64,000 nucleotides of DNA from Lactuca virosa (GCA_928212115.1 CAKMRJ010003334.1:16641862-16705861); one strand, 5' to 3'; positions 23,481-36,000 are shown, numbered from the stretch's first letter. Made by a program: numbers and translations. Notes: generated by a model from the sequence alone, not told the origin.

Positions 23481-24778
23481 TATAAAACTAGATAAATAAT
23501 TTAAAATTACTTATAAACCTCAACAATGATGAAGTTGTTGCTAGGTTATGTAATTATTGTAGTCTTCGTTGGATATATTTCACATTCCAAAAAATATACA
23601 ATGTAACATGATCAAGTTTTACGGTGCACGTAGAATTATGTAACACAACATATCGATTTCAACAGCTCATTTAATGAGTAGGCGTCGTAAAATGTATGTT
23701 ATAGGAAGAAAATGACCAAATAACAACTTTTTCTGGTAATTTATGTTTTTTCCTAAACAAATTTTAGTTTGTGACTTATTCGTAAATTAAGGTAAAATAA
23801 TGAGACTTTAATGCGTCTAGGTCGACAATGAAAATGATAAACTGAGAAAAGGGCCAACTCGTCACTTTTACCGGTAAATCGTACTTTTCGTAACACAAAT
23901 ATTAGTTTGGAACTTATTCGTAAATTAGGATAAAATAATAGCATTTTAATGAAAAATTCTTTTTTTGTTGTTTAATGATAAAAAAAGGAGATATACACAA
24001 AAACACATTCAATAGTATTCTTTTTACAGTAGAATCAAAGGTCATTAAAAACAACAATTTTACAGCTACTTCCCTTTGTCATACCAAAATCAAATGAAAA
24101 ATATCACCGACTGAATTCAAAAAATTCTCACATTCTTTAAGATAATGAATTTTCTCGTATTCATTCGATTATAGTTAAAATTTGAGTTGTTTGAGCAGTA
24201 CTAATATAGAAATATCGATAGGAATCATAAAGTTTTAGTTGAGTGTTTTTGTGTTTAGGGATTTGTTGCCGAAGGAGTTGGTTGCAAAGAGGAAGTTATC
24301 CGAAAGTAAGAATGGGAATGAGAGGTGTGGTGAAAGTTTACAGTTAGGTTTTACGTGCAGGTGAAAAAAGGGGGTGGGTGAGCCCATAAAATAATGTACA
24401 AAATATAATAACAAATATAAATTAAGGGCTGATAATTATTTTACAGGGGTTTAACAGACAAGTATTATTTGTGTTGAACTAGGGGACGAAAAGTGTGACA
24501 AAACAGGTTATAGGGTCCATTGGGGTTAAAATTGAAAAAAGAAAATGGACCCAATTAAAGAAAAAAAGATAACAAACATGAATGAAAAATGTAATTACTC
24601 AAAGAAGAAAAAACATTGTGATAACATTTTATTTTTATTATATTTTTTATTTAAATATTAATGTCAATATTATTTTTAAAAAAATATTATATATACTTAA
24701 ATTCGATAAATTATATGAAGGAACTTTATGTAATATATTAAAAAATGATAATTTTCAATTTTTAGAAAAGGCGTAAAT
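23481..24778. other. Unassigned, partly repeat-derived interval
   Basis: Contains further copies of the inverted-repeat sequence near 21.4 kb (about 23640-23945). The rest shows no supportable gene or terminus. Confidence 0.35.
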
Positions 24779-25380
24779 CTAAAGTCACGTCTGAAAAAAT
24801 GCACAACAGTGCCCCAACTTCTAAAATTCCAATAACCAAGGACATCAGCCAAAATCGAGTCGAGCTTGATGATAGGTTGATGTATCCATTGAACTTCAAC
24901 TGATACAACTCGAAACTTCCGAAGTATCTCAGCTACTGATGATGAACATGGCTCACAAATCGATTGGTTCTGAGCAGACTCATGGCGCTGCAGTTTGGTT
25001 TATCATAGAAAGAATAAGAGAAGTCGTCTTAGGAAATGACTTAACTTAAAAGACAAATGACGCCCCAACTTGACTCGAGATCAAGACTCCTTACAGCTCG
25101 CACCAATAGCAGAGCGGTCGGAGATTGATTGAAAAGGCGCAGCCCTGCCGCCCATTCACCCTTTTCCCAACCAAGCATAGGTAGAAGCCCAATTTCCCCT
25201 ACACAACGACAGTTCCAAGCAAGATGAATAGTTTATAGTCGACTCAATATCGACAAAATCCCCCCATTTAATATCTTTAGTACCGATTCTCTTGTAGTGC
25301 ACTCTCGACTGTCCGGTTCTTAGTAGTAGGTCAATCTATGTCTGTCCTTTCAACTTCGATTGTCCTGTAACCAATGAATT
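24779..25380. other. Possible organelle-derived insert
   Basis: A block with near-even base composition, sharply different from the AT-rich flanks, with no long open frame. Its texture (for example AGCAGAGCGGTCGGAG and CCCTGCCGCCCATTCACCC) is like plant mitochondrial intergenic DNA. This is an impression from composition only; no gene in it can be named. Confidence 0.3.
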
Positions 25381-25510
25381 TTCTTTTAAGAATATGTTTG
25401 TATTTGATTCGAAAAAGGTTTATATTAGTTAATATTTTTTTTCTTTTTCTTTTAAGAATACGTTCGTATTTGATTCGAAAAAGATTTATATTAGTTAATA
25501 ATTTTTTTCT
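25381..25510. repeat. Direct tandem duplication of about 60-65 bp
   Basis: Two adjacent copies of CTTTTAAGAATATGTTTGTA-like sequence, each running to TTTATATTAGTTAAT, differ at a few bases. Confidence 0.8.
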
Positions 25511-26234
25511 TAAAAAAATATTTGAATAAATTTGTAGTTATTTTCTAGTCAATTTTGATAGAAAAGCCATAAACATTTTTCAAAAGTTAGAAATGTGACA
25601 TTTAAAAAACTTTTTTTTTTGAAAGTAGTAAAAGGCGGTTTACAAAATCGTATTTCTATTTTCAAAAGTTAGAAGTGTGGCATTTTAAAAACTTTTCTAA
25701 AAAGCATTTTTTTAACACAAAAGAGGGCAAATTTCATAATATATATACTACATGCAAATTATACTAATAAATACTTGTTTATAATTGTATAAAATAGCCA
25801 TTTTTTGCCACAAAAGATTGCGAATTTCATAAACAATTTTTATATTTTTTTTCCCATGAATCTTCTTCTTTCATATCCACTTTTTATATTATCTACCACA
25901 CATCATGTTATCTAATTTGTTATTCATGATTATAAATCAAAGGTTAACTAAATATGATAATATTATCAATTTTTGATTTGATCTGTGGATAATTATAATT
26001 GATTATACACAATTTAATAGCGGTGAAATTGGTACGGTATCAACTTATTTTTACCTATATCGTGTACCATACCAACTATAATTGATATACAAAATTTGCT
26101 ACCGGTATCATACAAAGTATACTCGTACCAATATATTTGGCTATCAACAAGTTTGGTTGGTATAAATCGGTAATGATATATATCAATTTCTTTTAATTTT
26201 CTATTGTAAGATTTAAAAATAAGCAAATACAGTG
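25511..26234. other. AT-rich interval with a short internal duplication
   Basis: TTTTCAAAAGTTAGAAATGT occurs near 25577 and, slightly changed, near 25661. Nothing else is supported. Confidence 0.35.
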
Positions 26235-26243
26235 GGTTTGATG

Positions 26244-26701
26244 CAAAGTTGTCAAAATCGGGATCCTACCGATGATCGTTTTTGGGTTTGCAAGATCGGG
26301 ATCGGGATCCTAAGATCCCACAAAATAAATATAATTTTAATTTATAATTTTTAATCATGAAAAATATTTCAAACATTCAATTTTTTGTTCAAAAGTTATA
26401 AAAACTTCAAAATATTACTCATAAGTCACGATACAAAATGATAAATGGTAAATTGGTAAAGGGTAAAAGACATAAAGTGGTAAAAAAAAATCATTTGCAA
26501 AAAAAATAAAAATAAAAAATAAATAAATAAAAAATTCAAGGGAAGGTAGGATCGGATCGGATCTCGATCCTACGATCCTACCTACGATCTTACGATCCTA
26601 CCTACGATCCTACACCAAATACGATCCTTTTAAGATCCGGATCATTTTCCATACCTAGGATCGTACGATCCTACGATCAGGATCGCGATTTTGACAACCA
26701 T
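26244..26701. mobile_element. Mutator-like MITE, 458 bp, perfect 9-bp TSD
   Basis: The element is bounded by GGTTTGATG at 26235-26243 and 26702-26710, a perfect 9-bp duplication of the Mutator type. Its ends are inverted copies of GTTGTCAAAATCG a few bases inside the boundary. The interior is built from GATCCTACGATCC-like words and is dense in GATC. It has no coding sequence. A partial second copy lies at 47297-47440. Confidence 0.8.
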
Positions 26702-26901
26702 GGTTTGATGTTTATTAAATAAATTAGTTACATAGTTCTTTTAATTTACAAAAGAATTCTATTGAAGTAATACTAAAATAACGTTTTAATTTTGTGTTTT
26801 AACGTGATAACAAACTGTTGACTAGTGCGATTAAATGACTTATATAATATTCTTAAAACTGTAAACACTAAACACAACTAACAATTGAAATATACGATTT
26901 C

Positions 26902-26906
<5 letters not shown>

Positions 26907-26983
<77 letters not shown>
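26907..26983. repeat. Compound (TA)n(ATA)n microsatellite
   Basis: A TA tract passes directly into an ATA/TAA trinucleotide tract. Confidence 0.95.
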
Positions 26984-26986
<3 letters not shown>

Positions 26987-28249
26987 GAATTGGTTGATAC
27001 CGTATTATCATGATATTCAAACTTTTGTACCATTACCGTACAAAGATTGCTCAATTGGTACGGTACTGCTAACCAAACATGTTGGCTATCAAATATATTG
27101 GCTACCAACTTTATTGATTCAGTTGGTAACATTTGGTTGGTTTTTCGTGACATAATTTGAAAGCCCTACAATTTAGTGGTAGTTGACACATAAAAAATAA
27201 AGATGTAATTATAACAAGTTTATTTATATTTCAATTTATTTGGCAAGCCTATGTTAAAAACAATATTTTTCTTGCAGGCTACAAACGTTTGGTCCATATC
27301 TTTCCTTATAGATGTAGTCCGCAGACTTCATATCTTTTACCTTTTAAAAAGCAAACAACAACTAAATTATTATTATTTTCCCCTAAAACTATTAAGTTAT
27401 TTTGTTACGATTTTTAATTTTCTGTTTGGTTTCATCTTTTTACTCACCAACGTCGACTAACCGGCGCAAGTGTTAGTTTGGTAGTTGTTCGTGTTTGCCA
27501 TAACCTTTTAAAAACTTTTAATTTTTAGTTTTTAATAGAAATTTCGAAAAGAAAAGCTTCTTGTGAAAACAACTTTTAACTTTTATTTTCATAAAAAAAC
27601 TACGAATCCAAAAGTTATTTTATGAGCTTTTTAACTTTTAATTTTTAACCAATTTTACAAATTTAAAGCTAATACATATGTTTGTCAAACGTTTATATAT
27701 AAATAAAAAACATTTATACGTAAATAAAAGCTAGGACAATTTTTAGTAGTTTCTAGTAGTTTTACCGATCACACCTTATGTATTACCATAATATTTCTTG
27801 ATGTTTTATGAGTGTCTACTCTCTTGCATCACACTTAATATTTTTCATTTATTTCCAACAAAACATATTTATATATAATTAATTAATTATATAAGAAATA
27901 ATCCCTTCATCAAGGATCCAATCTTATTAATCAGAAAGACCATAAATTCGTGTATGTTGGTGTTCTTTTTTTCTTTTACTTTAATGTTCTGTTTTGATTA
28001 AAAAGAAAGGTCCGTACAATTTTTTTTTTAGCCATACATAATACAACTATTTAATGCATAATCTGTTATGTATGTTGTGTACATATTACTAAAAAAGAAA
28101 AAAAAAACGAACTTTCGACCATCATTACACACAGTCCATAGACAACTTTGCATATAAAACTTAATAATTCTGAATGTCAGAGTATATATGTTTTCAAACA
28201 ACTTTACACTATCAACAATATTTATACAACATCCAGATTGTGTTTTTAC
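26984..28249. other. AT-rich interval, nothing assigned
   Basis: No gene, RNA or transposon boundary can be supported. Confidence 0.35.
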
Positions 28250-28399
28250 ATGTAAATCTCATTGGGTCTCACTTCTCAGAAGAGAAACACAAATTCTATA
28301 TATGTCAAATAGGTATGATATCCCCCTTACATATGTCGAAGAGCATCTATGTTCTATCTTCAGTTTCAAAGCGTATTCTTCCATTCGACCTTTGTCGTA

Positions 28400-28940
28400 T
28401 CGTATGGCGTATATGGTAGAAAGCTTTTAAGGTACCTCCTGAATTTCATGGAAGTCATCTGTTTGAAACACAAAAGAAAGTCATACCAACAAACAAAGTC
28501 CCATGGAGATGCACGAGGAGATAGCTTTTTCGGAGCAAATAAAAGAAAGAGTTCTTGTAGACATTTCGTCGAGCAGAAGAAGGGCTCTTTTTAAAAAGAT
28601 CGCATTTTCTCTTTTCAGATGAATCAAGAATCCCACAGACACAGTTGATAACTTCAAACCGGACCCACCATCGAAATCTATGAACGTTCACATTAAATAT
28701 CTTGAATCTTATATATGGTTGCAGGTCGTCATCACCAGAGACATGTAATAAATATGGGATCAAATCAAAAGCACCCAAATAGCCATTTGACCAAACGAAT
28801 TCCGTGGCAACACCAAAGATTTTTTTATTGTATTCCGCCGCCGTCTCGGGTTTTCCGTCGGATGCCGTTCCGGGAACGGAAACGAACAGGCGAATACAAA
28901 CAAAACGATAAGCAAAGCAAACGGCTGAGTATTATCTGGG
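28400..28940 (-). CDS. Possible minus-strand gene fragment, unknown product
   Basis: A minus-strand frame is open from about 28940 to 28455 without an ATG at its upstream end, and has more balanced composition than its surroundings. The middle includes a run DLIPYLLHVSGDDDLQPYIRF and a basic, Trp-containing stretch. Just upstream on the minus strand is a GC-rich patch with GTCGACACG and ACGTC motifs that could be promoter-like. I do not recognise the family. It could be one exon of a gene, a relic, or chance; the absence of a start codon and of clear neighbouring exons keeps the call weak. Confidence 0.25.
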
Positions 28941-28960
28941 CGGGCCCCACCGATTAACAA

Positions 28961-30584
28961 GCCGGCGCGTGTGTCGACACGTCACCACCATTCTCAATGG
29001 AAGCAAGCCATGTGTGTTTCTCCCGTATCTACTACACACCAAACCTCTTTCTCTATCGCTTTGAAATTTGAATATTTTATGAAAACAAAGACTTATTAAT
29101 TAGAAAAACCTTTAAATTTTGAAGTGTTGAACTTCCAATTCTGCCCTTCAAGTATTGGTTTAGTGCATGTTCAGTCCTTGAACACCCAACTTTTTCAGTT
29201 TTCTATATGTAAACTTCTTGTGCCCAACATGTGTTTGGTAGTACTTATTTTTCTAACTTTACTTGTAATCTTTGTAGTTAATATGAATTATGCGTTTATT
29301 TTTAATAACTTTACTTGTAATCTTTGTAGTTAATACGAATTATGCGTTTATTTTTAATAAATATTAAAATGAAGTATATTGGACTACTCTCATCATTTGA
29401 AAAAAGAAATACCAAACGATATTCTTGTGTTAGATGATCTATTTTAACTTTACTTGTAATCTTTGTAGTTAATATGAATTATGCGTTTATTTTTAATAAA
29501 TATTAAAATGAAGTATATTGGACTACTCTCATCATTTGAAAAAAGAAATACCAAACGATATTCTTGTGTTAGATGATCTATTTCTTTTCTTTTAACTACA
29601 TGTTGTTTATGCTTAATTTTTCAACGAAACACGAATATTGAGATCAATAATTTCATATCAGAATAGATCAATTAAGAAAATATATTATATTATGTTATTA
29701 TTCATGACCACTTTGATTTAAATTTGATGTGTCCCACATAAGAGTCACACCTACCAACCTCATTTGATGAACATTTTTACTTGACAGAAGTATCAATGAC
29801 CGTAACGAGACTAGTGCTATAGTATCAAGATTCAAGAGAATACAATTAATTTCTTTGATTATGGGTGGATTTCGAATTTTTATTCTAGATGCATAATAAC
29901 CTTATTTATTTATTTATTTATTTATAATGGTAGTTTAAGGGTTAGACTTTATGTGGACGGCATCGTGCTATTACCAATCAATACTCAGTAGCATAATAAA
30001 CTCTTTGTGTAAGCATCTAATCAAAATTTTCATAAGACACGCTAGAGGCATAATTATTGTGTCCAAAGTAACTTATCTATGCATAAGTTATGAGTAATAG
30101 TAGGCCATACGAAAAGATGATACTTTTGTATACAAATATTTAATGAAAACAATATTTTTTTTGACAAAATTCACTATAAATTTCTTGCTTTATGTTTTCG
30201 TCATTAAAAATGAAGTAATATTCAGTATATAATATTATAAGAATTTAGTGATAAAGAACCAGTTAAAGCCCCTAAAACTGTCGAGCATTCACTATTTCAT
30301 TTTCACTCTAACTTACGGGACATCCCAAAAATTGCTTTGTCGTAGCAGCAGTATAAGTACCATAAACAATTAGACTTCACAACTCAATACATAAAGTGTG
30401 GGTTGACATGTTTAATTAAACGAATCGCTACTTTCAATCAAACCAAACATGTTAGATTTAGATAAATGAGTTGACGTCAAATTGGCCAAAATTTTCATCC
30501 CAATTTAAAAGCTAACTGTGTTTGGCCCATGTCAATCCATTTAAACTTCAACATTTACATTAGATAAAAACAATTTATGCTTAG
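28961..30584. other. Intergenic interval with one tandem duplication
   Basis: Apart from the duplication at 29255-29584, no gene or terminus is supported. Confidence 0.4.
29255..29584. repeat. Near-identical tandem duplication, period 139 bp
   Basis: AACTTTACTTGTAATCTTTG starts at 29255, 29307 and 29446. The last two copies form full 139-bp units that are almost identical; the first is a 52-bp partial unit. The identity suggests a recent duplication. Confidence 0.9.
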
Positions 30585-30686
30585 TTAATTTGGACTATTT
30601 CTCAATTTATGTGTGTCATCTTAGTGCATAGGCCGTGCTAATCTTTTTTATATCGTTCCAATTTTATCGGATGTCCCTGAAGAGAC
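30585..30686 (-). pseudogene. U6 spliceosomal snRNA pseudogene
   Basis: Read on the minus strand, the sequence follows U6 snRNA from its 5' stem-loop (GTCTCTTCAGGGACATCC) through GATAAAATTGGAACGATA to the 3' end, about 102 nt as expected. It has over a dozen differences from the plant consensus as I know it. The ACAGAGA box, needed for 5' splice-site pairing, reads ATAAAAA-like here, while the AGC triad after GATT is kept. No upstream sequence element (CCCACATCG type) is seen at the expected distance. It is therefore most likely a retro-copied or decayed U6, not an active gene. Confidence 0.85.
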
Positions 30687-31340
30687 TTTATACTTGGTTA
30701 ATTAAATTAAATACTAAAGTAGTGATCTAAGTTCAAAGGGAACATAACTTAATTTGTGTTAAATAGTAAAATATTGACCTAACTCTATTTTATTTTGAAC
30801 GGTAAGTCACATTAAAATTGAACCTGTAAGATTTGAACTTAACTAAATTTTATTTTAAAATATCTTCAATTGATGCAGCCTCAAATGCTATGTTTCATTT
30901 CTCGATTCTAGTATTAGAATAAAAGAGTATAGCTACAGTTTCAATACTACAGTCAACTGGGACCAATAATACCAATTGATCACCACCGGTCATTTTACAT
31001 GAAAAATCCAAATTCATAACTTCAAACAAATTTAATTTTCAATCGGTTTAAAAAAAAAGAAATTCAAAAAGACTCGTTACCATAATAGGAGAAAAGTTAT
31101 AATAGTTAATGGGTTACAAATTACTCATCCAATAATTGAAGGACGATCTATGAACTTTTCCCTCATCGAAAATGAAATTGAAAAATGAAATCTTAACCCG
31201 CCAACACCGAGCAGGCCAACAGACAACAACATCCTTCGTTTGTCTCACCCATCCAAGTCTCTACTATAGAGAGAGAAAGACAGAAATCATCACAGAATTT
31301 GGAATTGGGGATTAAATTAAATCTGAAGAATCACATAAAA

Positions 31341-33414
31341 ATGGGTTCATCGTCTCCATCTGCAACACCATATATGAGTGGAGAAATCAGAAGTGGAAAA
31401 AGATCACAGATTAGTCCAACTAGTTATGATTACTCCTTCAAGATTCTGGTGATCGGAGATTCAGGCGTTGGTAAAAGCAGTCTTCTTCTCAGTTTCATCT
31501 CCACCTCTCAAGATCCTCTTCAAGATGTTTCTCCTACTATTGGTAACTCGATTTCCATGTATCTTCATGGTTTTTTTTTGGAATTCTTTTTGGTTGATTT
31601 ATGGTTTTTTTCTTTATGGATTTTTGTCCACTACCCAATACATATAATATGAAAGTAAATACTATGATCTTGCTTCAAATTTACGGTGTTCTATAATTTG
31701 GTTTTTATTCATTAGTTCTGTTTTTTTGTATTCATTAATATATTTGATTGATTAGCGATTACCCCATAGATCCCCACCCTTTCTTGGAATTACAAGGTTT
31801 CTTGGATTTTTATCCATTATCAGTACATATTTTGTTTTTTGTTTTCTTGGAAATATTTGTTCAAGATTGTATTGTTGCGAAGTAAAGATGTTTTATAAAT
31901 GGATCTTTATTTATCACGCAGTCCTACATTCTGTTTTCTTCTCATGATGTAAAGATTTTCTGGTTTCTTAATCATTATTATACGTATAAATCCAGACCTT
32001 TTTCTGATTCATATGGTTTCTTTGATTTTATACACTACCCAGTGCATATATTATTTTTATTTGGAAATTTATCTACGATCTTGTATTTTTAGAGAGTCGG
32101 TTGTTAATCTTGTTTCAATTTTTCTAGCAAGTATTTGGTCCCCCCCCCCCCCTTTTTTTTTCCTGTTATATAAATTTTGATGATTTCTTGGTTCATTTTT
32201 GGTTTTAATGGATTTTATATTTTTATTCACTCTACCATGTATTTTTATTGGATTTTCTTTCACTATCCACTGTTTTTTTTTTTTTTTTTTCATGTTTTGC
32301 TTGATTTCTTGTTCACTACCAGGTGTGTGTTGATTAGATCATGGGCCTTTTTTTGGAATTTCACTAAAAAACCAAACTCAGTACTTGTACGATCTTATCT
32401 TGTATTCAATTATTTAAGAATCTTGTACTAATGAATTCATCCCCCATGTTCTTGAATTATTTAGTAGACAAACTGAAGTTTGATTTTTAAAAGAAAACAT
32501 GTAAATCATTTGTGTTCTTTTAGTCTTACCTACCCATGTGAATTGATTCAGTTAAGGTTCCATCTTTTTGTTTTTTCAAATAAAATACGAGTTTTGCATG
32601 TGAAAAGATGATACCACACATGTTTAGATAAACATAAATGTCGCATGCTTTATTTGTTCTTGATATTATTCGTTTGTTCAATAATTTTGCACCTTGTCTG
32701 ATTTTTGATATGCACATAAGGTGTTCGATACTATGCCAACTTTGTAAATCCTTATATTTACCAATAACCAAGTTCACTATGTCTGATTTTTTGCATCAAA
32801 GTTCATGAAGATATTGCTTTGTTTTAGGCTCTATATGTTGTAATTTCTTGTCACAACTCCTCTTTATTATTTTATATGAATCATTTCATTTCGGTTTCTG
32901 CCTTCTATTAGGTGTAGATTTCAAGATGAAGATGCTCACAATTGAAGGAAAACGACTCAAACTGACTATATGGGATACAGGTAACTATATTTAAATAAGT
33001 TCATATGAATCTTTTTAGACTTGAAAAATCCACATCACAAAAAAAGTTTTAAACTTAAATTTCTATGTGCTAATTATTTCTTGAAATGATTTTTCTGCTC
33101 CAGCTGGACAGGAGAGGTTTGGTACACTAACAAGTTCATACTACAGAGGCGCACATGGAATCATTCTTGGTAAATTATCAAACTTTATGCAATTCACAAC
33201 AATCTTACATGATTTTAAGCTGATGAATGACTGATTTATTCTTGTATATATGTATCTTTCTTGTTATCAGTTTATGATGTTACTCGCAGAGAAACATTTA
33301 CAAACTTATCAGAAATATGGGCTCGAGAAGTTGAACTTTACTCCACAAACCCTGATTGTGTCAAGATCCTAGTTGGAAACAAGGTCGATAGGGTAAGTCA
33401 AATAGTCATTACAC

Positions 33415-33446
<32 letters not shown>

Positions 33447-33834
33447 CTCTATTTTATAGAAGATCGATTAATGTAACTCATGAAGATGATGGAACATTTC
33501 AGGATGTTGAAAGGGCTGTAACAGTTGAAGAAGGAATGGCACTTGCAAAGAAGCATGATTGTTTGTTTTATGAATGTAGTGCTAGAACAAGAGCCAATGT
33601 GCAACAATGCTTTAAAGATCTCTCCTTAAAGGTGCACTTCATTTATATTTTCTTGATTATCAGAAACTATTACAAATTTATCACCAACATTGTTTCTGAT
33701 TAAGAAGTAATTCAATTTTGCAGATACTTGATAAACCTGGTTTGCTGGAGCAGGGATCAGTGTTAGTGAAGAGACAAATCTTGAAGGAGAAACAACTTTC
33801 TATGAAAAAAAGAAGCGACAATTGCTGCTCTTAA
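31341..33834 (+). CDS. RABC2: RAB18/RABC2-type small GTPase, six exons
   Basis: Exons are 31341-31542, 32912-32980, 33104-33169, 33271-33392, 33503-33631 and 33724-33834, all with GT-AG introns, giving 232 residues. The G-box motifs are complete: GDSGVGKS (39-46), PTIG with the switch-I Thr (65-68), WDTAGQE (88-94), NKVD (149-152) and ECSAR (177-181). The C-terminus DNCCS supplies cysteines for geranylgeranyl anchoring. The run YDVTRRETFTNL is typical of plant RABC (Rab18) proteins, which act in vesicle or lipid-droplet/ER traffic and, for RABC2A, are linked to myosin XI binding; that role is family knowledge. The protein has about 17 extra residues before the core compared with Arabidopsis RABC2A as I recall it. 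A CT-rich leader precedes the ATG. Upstream of the ATG the frame stays open to a TTG at 31299, but the ATG is preferred. Confidence 0.93.
33413..33441. repeat. Poly-T tract in intron 4 of the RABC2 gene
   Basis: A T run of almost 30 bases lies about 20 bases after the donor of intron 4, unusually close to the 5' splice site. Confidence 0.9.
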
Positions 33835-34160
33835 TGGAATCATGTTGTTTGCTGTTTCTTTTTAGTGACGATCGAATGGTAAAATCTGCTCTCCATGGTC
33901 AAAGCAAGTAAGATGGTGATTTGTTCCTGTAAACACCTGGCGCGCGACCATATGTGACAAGAACTGGGAGTTGCTGTATAATGTTTAGTAGGTTAAAATA
34001 TATATAGGTATATTTTGTTCTTTATTTGTTGAAGTCTTTTGGCCTGATATGGTCTTTGTAGAGTTGACCTCAAAGTTTTTGGATGGATTGAGAGTCCGAA
34101 TGGAAACCCTGTTATGGGTGATAGTAAATAGTCGTTTTGTAATACAGCTTTTCAAGTATT
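33835..34160 (+). other. Probable 3' untranslated region of the RABC2 gene
   Basis: Transcribed-looking sequence follows the stop codon, with T-rich and AATACA-type words near 34135-34145 that could serve polyadenylation. The exact end cannot be fixed. Confidence 0.4.
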
Positions 34161-35124
34161 ATCAGATTTTCTTGCTCACAAGTGTAAAAGTTATCGATCT
34201 TATTTTTGTAACGAATACATAAGCTATACAATCCTTATATAGATATATAACAAGGATAAAATCAAATCTAAATGATCCTAATAGGCGATTGAGATTCACG
34301 AGGCATGTATAAATAACCACATGCTGAACAACATGTGTAATATGATGCCTCAGAATGTTAATATAGCGTAGCATAGTTGCATAAGATTGGAAACGAGGGT
34401 CGCCATTATTCACACTAAATTTGTGGCTCTTAAGAACTAGAGTGGTTTAGGTATTATAGTTTGTCATGTTTGCACATGACAATAAGCATTATATACTAAA
34501 CTCTAATGAGTACTAATCCTAGACCTACTTCCCTTAAACTTACGTTGTGATACTAATTATCACAATTCATATGAGAGACTAAGTGTTAGTTACATAGTCC
34601 AGATATTCCAACCAAGTGTCTTCTAGTGACTCCAAGCTCATCATACTCCAAAAGTTCTACTTGAACTCTTACTGGTTAGAATACATGTAAAAATAATATA
34701 TTATATTCGAATAGTCTTGTGGGTCACATAAGGTTGACATTATAGGAAAATTTCACAAATGCATATATAAACCATAAGACCACAAAACCAAATAATGAAA
34801 GGTATGTCATGCATTTAAAATCAACCTAAATCCTCTACTCTCATATCTCATTTCCCAATATCTCCTGTATTGTCATTGATCTCTCTAGCGAAATATGTTT
34901 CCCATCTTTTGGGGAGGTTTAAATCTCTCCAAGGAATGACAATGCAACTCAAAAGTTCCCATATCTCATTGATTTCCCATGCCACCTCTAAGGATCGTGT
35001 TTAACTCACTAAGGGTTTGCTTGACCTATTCTAAACGGTTAGATATGTTGGTGATTTTAGTGTCACCATGTCATTTTAAGTAACTAGAACTAACATGTGA
35101 GCTAAAGGGCTTCATAATTTGTAC
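34161..35124. other. Unassigned interval
   Basis: No gene or transposon boundary can be supported. Confidence 0.35.
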
Positions 35125-35670
35125 TCTAATATATGTACGGGGGTTGTGCGGAGTGCACACATGTATAAGATCAAATTAGAAGCCGGTTCGACGACTAGTC
35201 GGGGGTTCGGGGGCAGCGCCCCTGGGTCCGGGGTTTCCAAAGGGGCAGCGCCCCTAGCGGGGTCCAAGGGGCAGGGCAACTAATGACGGCCCAACCCTAA
35301 TAAACCTCACCGAATTTTACATATGGGGACATAGTGGAAAATTCAATTTCTTGAAGGTGATTATGGTAAAACTAACAAAACTCGTTAGTTTTGATAACCC
35401 TAAATCCTTATTAAATCCAGATTATCCTGACTTGCTTCCAAAGCAACTAATGACGGCCCAACCCTAATAAAACCCTAATCTCGTTTAATATATAAACGAC
35501 TCTTCCTTCTCAGAAGAGGGTTACAAATTTTAGCTCTCGTTTTCATCAAGCTCTCACAGAATCTCTCTAGCAAATTGGCTTACGATTTCTGTGCCTAGAA
35601 TCGTAAGTGTCCACTTGGATTATCCTAGGCTGAATTTCTTGTAACCCAGACATAGGGTAGAAATATCAGT
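35125..35670 (+). mobile_element. LTR-like fragment with GGGGCAGCGCCCC palindromes
   Basis: The stretch holds two GGGGCAGCGCCCC palindromes (35210-35222 and 35242-35254), a duplicated phrase CTAATGACGGCCCAACCCTA (near 35279 and 35449), and a TATA-like AATATATAAACG at about 35488 followed by a CT-rich leader. This layout is that of a copia-type LTR with its promoter. I could not fix its two ends. Confidence 0.5.
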
Positions 35671-35873
35671 TCAGAAAGTGTTCTCACGATCCAAGTTGGT
35701 ATCCAGATCTCCACCACAAACCCTATATTTTCTAACAAGATATCCAAGCTAAGTGTATATAAGTATACATACCACACCAATCCCCTAGTCCCACAAGAAA
35801 TGAATCTAGGATAACTGATAAATTTTATATATAACACAAGAAATTGATAAATGAAGGAACATGTTGTAAGAAC

Positions 35874-36000
35874 CAGTGGCGGAGCCAACAATTTTTAGTA
35901 TGGGGTACAAACATAATCGAAATTCAAAATAACATTTGAACAATCAAAATCTGGGTAAAACTCTTTTAATAAGACTCTTATCCTTGAAAATAAGTATATT
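35874..36000. mobile_element. hAT-type terminus, partner not found
   Basis: CAGTGGCGGAGCC at 35874 is a common hAT terminal sequence in plants. A matching GGCTCCGCC end was not found downstream, so this is a truncated or long-decayed element. The right limit is arbitrary. Confidence 0.4.

Noticed and set aside
28174..28594. Overlapping plus-strand frames near 28.2-28.6 kb
   Set aside because: Mutually overlapping in different frames and without recognisable domains; the minus-strand frame there is slightly better but still weak.
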